Assembly: GCA_021613535.1 (NCBI GenBank)
Contig: CP075497.1
Span: 7,688,001 to 7,752,000 of the forward strand
Direction of reading: 5' to 3'
Source of the DNA: Adineta vaga
Lineage: Eukaryota; Rotifera
DNA length: 64,000 bases
In this document: piece after piece, positions 47,533 to 57,667 of the stretch
Position numbering within the stretch: position 1 is the stretch's first letter
How the letters are laid out: the number at the start of each line of letters is the position of its first letter
Translations under genes and position numbers: made by a program
Notes under the pieces: model-generated
What the model was told of the DNA's origin: nothing
Databases searched by the model: none
Seen by the model: only the letters and a program-made list of their open reading frames with translations

Positions 47533-47806
47533 TGTATTATTTTGTTATTTGTTGTACTTTGTGATGAGAGAGAGAGACACACACCCTCAAACGTCTGTTT
47601 TATGTTTGTTGATATCTTTCAAGTATCTGTAAGATATTTGAATTATTAAAACATTGAATTAAATATGTTCTCATACAAATGTATGATATTTAATAGTAAT
47701 AGTTTTCGATAATGATATGTCAGCGCTTACCTCCTACACTAGAAAGATTTAATCTATATTTATAATATTGTTATAAGAATGAAGTATAATCATTTATTTA
47801 TTTCAA

Positions 47807-48601
47807 TCAATAAACATCTCTCATTTCGATATATGATCCAACTCGTTCTAAATTCGGAGGACTACTTATTTTCCTATACTGTAAAAGAAATATATTGACA
47901 AACAAAACTTCCGTTAGTGTCAATAAAATAATTGTCATAAATGATATGTTCAATTGAATTGATAAAAGAATAATCTCCAAAATAACCAAAGAACAAAAAA
48001 GTATAACCAAACAGATACGTCCATACAAATGTCGTGCAAATTTATATGCAAGTGGATAAAGTGCTTCAACCATTGATAAAATACCTGCACAAACACCAAG
48101 TTGATTGAGAATATCCATTGTTCCTTGATCAGGAAGAACGAAACCGTAACATACAGCATAACTTGCTGACATATTACTTGGAATTGTTGGTTTATCAGGT
48201 TCACAAACAAATTCATACAATGGTCTAAATGACGTTAGTTTTGATCTGAATAGGTAACAATTTGGTGTTCGATCTGAACATAATTTTTTCGAATAGACAT
48301 GTCGTGTAGAAAAAACACATCCTTCAATAAATACTAAAATGATTACTAGAAGACACATTCCAAGTGCAATTACGAAAGGTAAACGACTCGATAATGTTTT
48401 CGAAATTTCGAATTTATCATTACATACATCGATAACAATATATTCATCACCAAGACTTCGTACTAGTTTAAAACGAAAGAATGATTCCAATAAAATACCA
48501 AGTCGTCGAAGAGGTAGAACAAATAAAACAAGTAAACCAACGATGACAATAAATGAAATCGAACCAAACAATATCGCACTATAAGCTCCATAGGATAACA
48601 T
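47807..48601 (-). CDS. Orphan multi-pass membrane protein
   Basis: I do not recognise a family. Intronless, 264 aa. Strong hydrophobic segments lie at about residues 5-30, 74-96, 195-215 and 218-242, and a weaker one at about 165-190. Between the second and third lies a region of about 70 residues with five Cys, including CSDRTPNC, and Asn-Met-Ser as a possible glycan site, which suggests an extracellular or lumenal loop. The C-terminal tail (about 20 residues, RKISSPPNLERVGSYIEMRDVY) is polar, with Ser and Tyr. Good hydrophobic periodicity and normal codon use argue for a real gene. Four or five transmembrane passes are likely. Confidence 0.7.
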   Translation of the reverse strand: MLSYGAYSAILFGSISFIVIVGLLVLFVLPLRRLGILLESFFRFKLVRSLGDEYIVIDVCNDKFEISKTLSSRLPFVIALGMCLLVIILVFIEGCVFSTRHVYSKKLCSDRTPNCYLFRSKLTSFRPLYEFVCEPDKPTIPSNMSASYAVCYGFVLPDQGTMDILNQLGVCAGILSMVEALYPLAYKFARHLYGRICLVILFCSLVILEIILLSIQLNISFMTIILLTLTEVLFVNIFLLQYRKISSPPNLERVGSYIEMRDVY

Positions 48602-49562
48602 AACCGTATGAATTAAATACGCATGAAATTCAAAATTCGTCCACTAACTATAATATGAAGGAATATGGTATTAAATAAACTTGTTCAAATCATATTCATG
48701 TAAATGCATGGATCTCACTCAGTTTTTCATTGCTTTTACACGAACTAAAGTAATACGATATACTAACTACAAATTATCTTCATTGATAGACTCATTTTTC
48801 TACGCTATGAAATTCTTTTATATTCCTAAGATCAATGAGAAAGAATATATTAAATTAAAAATGGATGAGAATATTTTTAAATAAAGAGAAATATTTTATC
48901 GTAGATAAACAATCGTGACATCAGTTTTATTGTCTTTCTTATCTACTCTGATGAATAATATAGACACGAAGGACAACACAATTTTATAATCAGTAATCAT
49001 TGTACGTAGGTTGTAAAACTAATACAGAATCATTTGCATATCAACTGATTTTTTGACGATATAAATGGCATAATCATATATTTTTCTTTACTTATGAATT
49101 AAACAATATCATGCTGATCTTCGGATAAGCACTGATTAAAACAACATATGACGTATGACTAAGATTCATCTGATATAATGTTTTTTCTCGTTTATTTTTT
49201 TCGAAAACAAAAACTGTTCACTGAAACGAACAACAAACGCACACAAGGAATAATGAACGGATGACAATGTATAAAAACAAACGAAGAATAGGCACATAAA
49301 ACATGGCATAAGAGAGGAGGAAAAATTTTCTTCAATAATGATCGCTAAAAAAAGGAAACGTTCGTCGATCTATATACATAATCGAAGGGATATTCTTTAA
49401 AAAAAAACAAGGAAAAATGTCGTATTTATACAGTTAATAAAGTGCAATCACCATAGATAAAAGAATGAGGAGAAAAAGAAAAGAACGAAGTAGTATTGCT
49501 CTCAATTAATGAAAACACACACACACACATGCACACATACACGCTCATATAAATACAATTGA
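48602..49562. other. Intergenic region
   Basis: AT-rich, with no supported gene. It includes the 5' flank of the orphan membrane gene, the 3' flank of the RETREG gene and a (CA)n tract at about 49514-49529. An open frame at 48681-48884 (+) has no recognisable features. Confidence 0.5.
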
Positions 49563-50787
49563 TTATGCTTTTTCATCATAATCATTAAGAAAATCAAAGC
49601 TGGTTAAATCTGGTTCATTACTTGACTGATTTGTCGATGTATTAATTAATGTTGACGATGATGAATTTGCATTATTGGATCGAAAAAATTGTGCTTCCAT
49701 TAATTTTGGTCGTTGTTTATTTGAACGACCTTTTACTTTTAATTCATCATTTTTCATTCGAATACGATGTTTACCGTCGATACGACCGCCAGCATTGGCA
49801 TACAATTCACTTAAACGACTAGTTTCATCATCAGCAGTTGATGATGATGAATCACTAAGCATATCAAAACTTGATTCACCCATACTGCTTTGTTTTGGTA
49901 CGACAGCCGCATCATTGATCATTGGTTCATTTTGATAACGATGTCGAAAATTTAATATTGTTTGACTTTGATCATTTGTATCGATTAATTTTTGTTCTGT
50001 TTCTTCTTCCTCAGTTTCATCATCACTTAACGTCAATCGTTGACGTTCGTCTTGATGTTGTTGTTTATTTGTTAGAAATTCTTGTTGTAAAAGTTCACGT
50101 TGTTGTTTTAATCGACGAACATCATCATCATCATCATCATTATTCAAACCAGTTTTATCAATTTTCACTAATAAATCCTTTCGATCAATCAATGAACGTC
50201 GTTTATATTCCCTAAGTTATTTAAAAACAAACATTATATTAAAGAAAATGTAAACTTTTCTTCACATACATCGATTGATCAAGTTGTTCAATAAATGGTG
50301 CTAAACGTTGAAGTAATTTTGATACTAATTTATGATAAACAACAGCTGGTAATGTAAATAAAATTAACATCGTTAAATATGATACATAGAAACCATTGAT
50401 TTTCACTCCAATTACTGCTAATGTTAAACAAATAACAATGATAATAAGTGAATATTTCACACGATTCTCTGTTTTCAATGTATTCAGTTTTTCATGTGTT
50501 TGACATAAATGACGATATGAACGCAAAAGTAATTGCGTTAATTCACAAAGATTTTTATCATCATGATCCGAAAGATGTGAACGTTTTTGTTTTAAACTAT
50601 CAAGAATATGAAAGATTAATACGACAAGAGTTATCGCACAGAACGGACGTAGGCCAGCACGTGCGATTGCATAGAAAATTGCATGGCCAAGAACAAATGC
50701 TAATAAACTAGCATAACGATTTTTCCAAAGAATAAATCGTTCAACACGATGAAATGCTGGTTCTAATGAAACGATAAGATCTTCCAT
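49563..50787 (-). CDS. Reticulophagy regulator (RETREG/FAM134-like)
   Basis: ER-membrane receptor for selective ER autophagy: a reticulon-homology domain curves the membrane and a LIR motif recruits ATG8/LC3. Two exons (50787-50270, 50211-49563), 388 aa. The N-terminal half has two long hydrophobic hairpins, about residues 25-62 (YASLLAFVLGHAIFYAIARA onward) and 110-150 (IIIVICLTLAVIGVKINGFY onward), joined by a basic helical linker, as in FAM134. A conserved short motif follows the second hairpin around DQSMEYKRRS at the exon junction. The C-terminal half is acidic, Gln/Ser-rich and disordered. It ends SFDFLNDYDEKA, where FDFL beside acidic residues fits a LIR core. CATTTCAG lies 21 bases before the ATG; the RCOR gene ends 156 bp upstream. 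Confidence 0.85.
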
Positions 50788-50943
50788 GTTTTATGTTTGT
50801 AAATAATCTGAAATGAAAAATAAGATTCTATGTGAATATGTTTTTTCAAATAACTATTTTTTCAGTCAACAAAAAAGAAAAAGAAAAATTTGGTTTTTGT
50901 TAATTTTTTACATTAATAACAAAGAATAGTTAATTGAATTGAA

Positions 50944-52380
50944 CTAACTAACAAGAACAATATCATTAGGATTTGATCGATTCGAATTAATGTCATTATT
51001 TGTTGTAGATGCTTGTTTACGTTGAGAATTTGTGATTGGTTTTGAATTGATTTCAATGACTAAATCAAGTTGATACCGTTCTCGACATTCGAGAAAAAAG
51101 GATTCAACATCAGCAACTGTTTTTGTTGGACCAACAATACGTGCAACAGCATCGAAATCTTTGCCATATTTTCCAAAAGCTTGAATAGCAAGAAGTATCT
51201 CTTCTGTTGACCATGTTGATGTTGTTGTTGTTGTTGTTGCATTAGAATTATTTGTCGTAGATGCTGTTGCTATTGTTGATGATGAAGTACGAAATGGAAT
51301 ACGCATTGTTTCGTTCTCATTACGAGATTGATTTAAAAGAAGTTCAATAGCTTGAGTATGTGCTTGAATAAGTGATAATTCATGATGAATATCTCCTTCA
51401 AGTTTATCAACTGGATCAATAATTTCATTAAGATCTGTATTTGATGTTGGCATATTATCATAGGAATTCATGGCAATTAAACTATCCAAATCCAATGCCA
51501 TATTTTTTGGTGGTCGTTTTATTTTTTTAAATGTTGATTTACTTGGATATAATTCTGGTCTCATTAAACCTGAATCATGCCAATAGAGATAACATGCATC
51601 ACAAAGAACACCTTTTGGAGTTGAATGCATAGGTCCAATATTATCATTTACATTGGTTACTTCACAATTACAACATTCTTGTTCATCAGTACCACTTTGA
51701 TCTATCGGTGTTCTACCTCGATGATCTAAATCTCTAAATAAATTAATTTTCAATTTGAAATTAAAATTTCAAGAAAAATAGTTACTTTGTTGGTAATGGT
51801 ATTGATGGTATATCTTTATCATCATCATCAGTATCATCATCATTCTGATGTAATAATCGATTTTGTTTTTCATGTTTATCCATTATACTTTTATGTAAAC
51901 GTGTTTTTTTCCATGAATAATAATATCGTACAAGATCACCGACACTCTTGTCAGGTAACATTTGTCTTATTCGAGAAAAGATTTTACCATAAAATTTATA
52001 AGCTTGTTCAAACAGACATTTTTCTTCCGCAGTCCATTCATCAATTTCAGGTGTATACTGTTGCATAAGTAATTTACTTGTAGAGATTTTATATTTACAT
52101 ATTTGTAAGATTGCTAAAGCTTGTTCTTCACTCATACGATGTTTTCGACGTGCAAAATCAATATAAGCGATAGATCAGAATCAGTTATTGTATCTGTTGG
52201 TCGCCAAAATAGAATTGATTCATGATCAGTAGATAATTCAATTGGTTCTAATGGTGAAATATTGGCTTGATAAGACGAACCTTCTCGAATTCGTACATCA
52301 CAATCAGATGTTGATGAGGAATCGACATCGGCCGTTGTTGATGAATTGGATTTCTTCGATGGTGTTAAGGTTAATTTCAT
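50944..52380 (-). CDS. RCOR: REST corepressor (CoREST/RCOR), one apparent frameshift
   Basis: Chromatin corepressor scaffold linking LSD1/KDM1A and HDAC1/2. Two exons (52380-51786, 51733-50944). An ELM2-like N-terminal region (SYQANISP, ILFWRPTDT) is followed by EEQALAIL, SANT1 (DEWTAEEKCLFEQAYKFYGK, RIRQMLPDKSVGDLVRYYYS) and the family WKKTR. SANT2 is WSTEEILLAIQAFGKYGKDF. Between the SANT domains lies a Cys4 finger-like segment (plus-strand positions about 51560-51680): C-x2-C, GP, then LCDACYLYW, resembling the GATA finger of MTA proteins. The exons total 1385 bases, one short of a frame. The slip is at 52165-52166, where one extra T on the coding strand joins DSDL to YIDFARRKHR and gives about 461 aa. 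Either an assembly error or a real lesion. Confidence 0.88.
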
Positions 52381-52632
52381 TTTGTTTTTCTCTAGAACAA
52401 TTGACTTTAAAGTTTAGTTTTGGGTTAAACAAAAAGAAGCATCATACACAAAAGATTAAAGATAATATAGAACCGAGCAGAAGAAAAAAATGGGGTATCA
52501 CAAAAGATAAAGATAAACGAAATGTAGATTTCAATTTTAAAGATGTGAAAAACCGTACAAGGTAAATTGAATAAAGAACAAATAAAATCGTAAATGAAAC
52601 GTGTTCGTCGATCTATTTAAGTTCGTTATTAA

Positions 52633-53396
52633 TCACTGAGATGGATAAAGCGCGCTTTCAGGTGGTTGTGATAATTTGGCATTCTCTTTTGATGACATGC
52701 TTGCTCGAATTTCATTCAATATTTGATGAATTGTCATATCTCGATTCCAATTTCGAAGAGCGGGAATATATTTTGAATCAACCTAAAGACAAAGAATAAC
52801 AAAATGATACAATAGAAATTGTTTCTTTTTCTTCTATTTCAATCTATGTATTCTTACCGAACCATTTGCTGATATGCCAGTTAGATTGATACGTGTCTGA
52901 AAACGAACTATTGGCGCTTCATCTGGATAACGATCACCGCAATAAACTTTTAATGTATAAATACGTCCCTCAAAAGGTGTCTGAAAAAAGAAGAGTATCG
53001 AATTGAATGTTCATTTAAATTGTTAATAACTTACTCGTGATGGTCCAATAATCATACAAACCCACCGGGATAGTGACATATCATCATTTGCTTCGAGACC
53101 CCATGATACCGAACTGCATATAAAAAAAATATATATATAAGAGAAATGATATATGATACCTATCGGATTTTTTCCTGTTATTTACCCTTCGTGATGGCCT
53201 TTCTGAGCAGCTTCAAGTTCTTCCAATAGTTTGAAATTGCGTGGAATAACTAAATATAAACGTACATTCTTTTTATCATAATTGTTCATTTAAATCAACC
53301 ATGCAAATCAAAACTTATTATATTTCGTCTCGACGCAATTATTGATCGATATTTATCTATACTCGTACCTGTTCGCGACTGAAAATTGCTAGCCAT
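52633..53396 (-). CDS. UBE2V: Ubiquitin-conjugating enzyme variant (UBE2V/MMS2-like)
   Basis: Non-catalytic E2 variant that pairs with UBC13 to build Lys63-linked ubiquitin chains in DNA-damage tolerance and signalling. Five exons (53396-53369, 53249-53186, 53113-53035, 52980-52858, 52782-52633) give 147 aa against 145-147 in vertebrates; none is visible as a long single open frame. The order [79 protein letters not shown] and [13 protein letters not shown] follows MMS2/UEV1 throughout. The E2 active-site Cys is absent, as expected. TTTTATAG lies nine bases before the ATG. It lies 252 bp upstream of RCOR on the same strand. Confidence 0.94.
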
Positions 53397-53776
53397 TGAT
53401 TGGCACTATAAAATCTGAAGATGTATAGAAACAAAAGAATATATTCCGTTTTTCAATTAGCAACAGTTATTCTTCTGAATGACTCAGATATCGAAATCAT
53501 CCGTAAATAAACAATAATCAGTAGTTAGATATGTCTGTGTCTGTATAATGTGCGCATGTCTGTCCCTTTTTTTTCGTTCTGTTAATAATTTAACCAATCG
53601 ATAGGAGATTATATTATGTGGCGACAAATAGAGGCAATCGATCTTAACAATGGCAATATTGGAGATATGTAAAAGATGCGAATATATATAAATGAATCGA
53701 TTATTATTCAAAGATTATTCCAAATAAACATATAATCTGACTTTTAAAAGAAAAGAAATAGAAAACAATGAAGAGT

Positions 53777-55694
53777 TTATGATTGACGCCAACTAGGTGT
53801 TGCACGATGTGTTACATGTAAAATACTTGATGGAGTCGCAGCAGTTTTGGAGTCACTTCGAGGAGTTTTACCACGTGCTGTCCAAGCTTCAGTCGGTTCA
53901 TAGAGATGATGAGGATCATAATCAATAGATACATGATATTTAGATGATTCAAGGCGTTGTCGACGAGCTTCTTCCTCTTGTTTTTGTATTTTATCACGCA
54001 TCAATTTATCTTCCAAATGGTTCATATCCTATAACAAAAAATTGTTTGATTTTTCAATGATAACTAGTTGAATACACGAATATTCTTACTCTTTCACGAA
54101 ATTTCCGTATAGCAGTAGTAGCTGTTCGTTGTCTGATTTCTTGTTGAAAACGTCGCTGTTTAGCTTCTTGTTCTTGCTCTATTCGTTCAGTTTCCTCACG
54201 TTCTCGTCGAATCTTTTCCACTAATTTTCTTTGCTCTTCTTTATCAGTAAAACGTCTTTCTTCATCTTCTCGTTTCTTATTTTCAATTCGTTCTTGCTCT
54301 TCGTCCATCTCTCGTTTTCGTAATTCTCGTTCTTGTTTCCATGCATTGATTAAAGCTAATTTTTCCGCACGTTTTCGTTCTTGATCTTTTGTTTGTGCTT
54401 TTTGAATTGTTTCATCAATTTCCTTTATCGTATTATGAGCTTGTTCTGCTTCATGTAGAATAGTTTCTTTTGCTTGCTAGAAATAGAATATTCTGATCAT
54501 TAGTTATCAATTCTATACGAAAGAATTTACATCACGTTCTTCTCGCCAACGTTTCAATGCAAGACGACGTGTATTACTAATACTTAAAAATTCTTGATAC
54601 CATTCTTCATGCTCTTCAATTTGATCTCGAGTTTTAGTTGGTAGAAAACCAATACAATCATCAATAAATTTATCTTGACCCTATTGAAAAGAATAATCGA
54701 TTAGATTTGAGAGAGAAAAATAAATCAATCAATTGATAAACCTTATATTTATTTCGAATACGAAGAAATGTTCCATGATCATAATCATCCCAATTACCAG
54801 TTGTTCCACCATGTTCGAGTAGAAAACGCTAAAGAGAGAGAAATTTGAGATTAATCATGAATTTCGAGTCAATTCATTTACATCGTAGGCAATAATTTCT
54901 GGTAAAAGATTCGAATTTGAATTATCAAATTTTCTTGCAGAACCTGTTGGTGGAACTGAATCACTTCGTTGTTGTCCAGGTTTTTGATTCGACCAAATTT
55001 CAATCTTATCACTTAATGCTTGAATTTCATTAGAAAGAAGACGTTCTTCAGCAATTAATTCTTCGTATCTGAAAATAAAGAATAATTATTGAACTTATTT
55101 ATAAAGTAAAATCGAAAAGAAATACTTTAATCGTGATGCTTCTTTTGATGTATAGATTGTCTGTTCAATTTCTTCAATCGTATGACGAATTTTATTCACC
55201 ACTAATTAGAAGATGATACGAGAAACATCATTCGTAACGTTTATATATATATATATATATATATATGAAAGATCTTACTTGCTAAATCAGGTTTTAAATG
55301 ACGAACATCTTTGGAAAATGAATGAATATTCTGACTAACACGTTGTAAATGTTGTTGAATTCGACGTTCTAATGAAAATTGATATTATTTTCTAGATCAT
55401 CTTTTGACTCATGATTACTTTCAGCATTAAATGCTTGTTCATGCGCGTTTTTGTCAACGACAAGTTCATTATACAGATCAACGAATTCATTATGACGAGA
55501 AACAAATGGTGCATCAACTTCACGTACGATTTGATGAAATCTAATCGAGAGATAATCAACATTTCGTTAATAAAAACGAAAAGTTTGATTCTAATTTACC
55601 GTTTTTCCATTTGACGAATTGTAAGTAAAGCATTTCGTTCACGTTCATTGTTTGGTAAAAGACTTCGTCCTACCGTTTGTCGATTAGTAGCCAT
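53777..55694 (-). CDS. CCDC112: CCDC112-like centrosomal coiled-coil protein
   Basis: CCDC112 is a coiled-coil protein of centriolar satellites/cilia in vertebrates. Nine exons (55694-55600, 55540-55419, 55368-55279, 55201-55126, 55068-54882, 54828-54742, 54680-54531, 54476-54090, 54028-53777) sum to 481 aa with all phases consistent. Helical N-terminal third; then RFLLEHGGTTGNWDDYDH, EEHEEWYQEFLSISNTRRLAL, KRWREER, a long Glu/Arg-rich single helix of about 130 residues, and the C-terminal DYDPHHLYEPTEAW and HRATPSWRQS. These last blocks are what identify the family. UBE2V follows 380 bp downstream on the same strand. The cell role is taken from the family, not seen here. Confidence 0.85.
55241..55266. 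repeat. (AT)n microsatellite inside a CCDC112 intron
   Basis: Thirteen or so TA units fill part of the 77-bp intron between the third and fourth coding exons. Confidence 0.9.
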
Positions 55695-56386
55695 TTAATC
55701 GATATAATTATGTATATTTTTTATTGGAATTGAGTTAGATCTAGAGTGTTGACATGACAACCACTGGCATACATGTGATTAATAAGAAATGAATGAATGA
55801 GTAGATGTCAGATCAACAGATGTCAGTGAGTGATGAAAGATAAGACTGATTTTTGTTTTAATTGTTGTAATAAAAGACTGTCTTAGTTTTATTTGATGAA
55901 AATAAATTGAGAATATTTTCAAATAAAACGAACATCTGTTTATTTATTGAGTATTCGAAGTTGAATTTTCATAAAACTTGTAAAATTCTAACCGATCATA
56001 CAAATATGAGTATATACATCAGGTACTATGGGAGCAACTGATTCAAAATGACTTGCAATATATAGTATGAATTTTGTGACAACCAGAAGTTTATCAATGA
56101 CTGATATTCATAATGAAATTTCGTTTTCGAATTGTATGATTATACGGTGTCAAAGACATCGCGTTCCTTAACTAATTACACATAAATAACTTTTTTCATA
56201 CTTCTATACCATTGAGAAACGAAAAGTAGTTGACTGACTCTTTTCTCTTTCTTTCTCTTATGGTTGATTCGTTATTCCATTTGACTTATACGAGTTGAAA
56301 GAAAGGTTTAGCTAGAATCCAATAAATACAAGTTCTTATTTCATTTTATTTAGTACCACAAGGAACATATAACGTTTTATTTAGCA
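55695..56386. other. Divergent spacer between CCDC112 and the epimerase
   Basis: About 690 bp, AT-rich, from which CCDC112 (-) and the epimerase (+) diverge; presumed bidirectional promoter region. No TATA box or repeat stands out. Confidence 0.45.
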
Positions 56387-57348
56387 ATGTCGGTTGCAGA
56401 GTTCGAATATAAGACTGGTTTTCCCGCATTACGTTTAATACATCCAAATGGTTCTAACTCTGTCGAACTTTTATTATACGGTGCACATGTTCTCTCGTGG
56501 ACTATACATGGTAAACAAATCTTGTTTCTAAGGTTGATTCATTTTTATTTTCGTTGTATGACTTTTATCTATTAATAATTCTTTGTTTTCATAGTGATAA
56601 AGCTATCTTTGAACAAGGAAAAGCTATTCGTGGTGGTGTACCTATTGTATGGCCACAATTTGGTCCAGGTCCTCTACCTCAACATGGTTTTGCTCGTGTT
56701 AAAACATGGCGTGTCGGAAAGACAAATACAAGTGGAGATATCAGTGTTGATTTACATCTTGAACATGATGAAGATACATTGAAATTATGGTTACATAAAT
56801 TTAATTTAACAATGACGATTCGTTTAAGTGAACAATCATTCTTTCAAGAATTAACAGTGCATAATCAAGATAGTCGATCATTTGAATTTACTGCACTATT
56901 TCATACCTACTTTACTGTTGATGATATCAAAACTACTAAAGTGTAAGTATAGTATGTATCGTATGATGTTATCTCTCATATCTACTTGATGTTTAGATCT
57001 GGTTTGAATAATGTGACTTATCTAGATAAAGTTGATGGAGGTAAAACAAAAACTGAGACTAATCAATCAATTGAATTTACCGGTGAAACGGATCGTGTTT
57101 ATAAGGATGGAGGTAAAAATAGTAATCCGATTCTGATTGATGATCGACTTCAAATCACTGGTTCAAGTACAATGTCTGATGTTGTCGTATGGAATCCTTG
57201 GCAAGAAAAAGCTAAAACTACAGCAGATATTGGGGAACATAATTTTCCAAAATATGTTTGTGTTGAAGTTGGTCATGTTAGTGATCCTGTTAAACTTGAT
57301 GTAGATCAATCATGGAAAGGAGCACAAGAGATCAAATTACTCAAATAA
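56387..57348 (+). CDS. Glucose-6-phosphate 1-epimerase
   Basis: Interconverts the alpha and beta anomers of hexose 6-phosphates in the cytosol (YeaD/YMR099C group of the aldose-1-epimerase superfamily). Three exons (56387-56532, 56595-56942, 56997-57348) give 281 aa. Seen: LLYGAHVLSW, then AIRGGVPIVWPQFGP with HGFARVKTW (the catalytic-type His). The central beta-sandwich has FEFTALFHTYFTV and NVTYLDKV, and the C-terminal part has VVWNPW and KYVCVEVGHV, where the Glu is the likely catalytic acid. Length and motif order fit the family throughout. TTATTTAG lies two bases before the ATG. It converges with RIOX1, 319 bp between the stops. Confidence 0.93.
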
Positions 57349-57667
57349 GAACATTCGCAACTTATTAATTATTCTAAAAAGGACACATAAAATTTATGAA
57401 TTGATGGTTTATTATTGATCTTGAAGTTTTAGTAACTGATTATAATGTTAAAACCGACTTTATAAACTAGTTCATAAGAAAATAGATCACTTGATGGTTG
57501 AAGAGAAAACATATTAAACATGAATGTTTAGAACATGTTTGTTTTTCGAAATGATTGACAAAATTTTAAATAAGATATAATATTCTTTTTTTTATTTCGT
57601 AACAGGTATAATAGTAGCCAAGAATTGAAAGAAAAAAAAACATTAGAAAGACACATCACCAGTTTAC

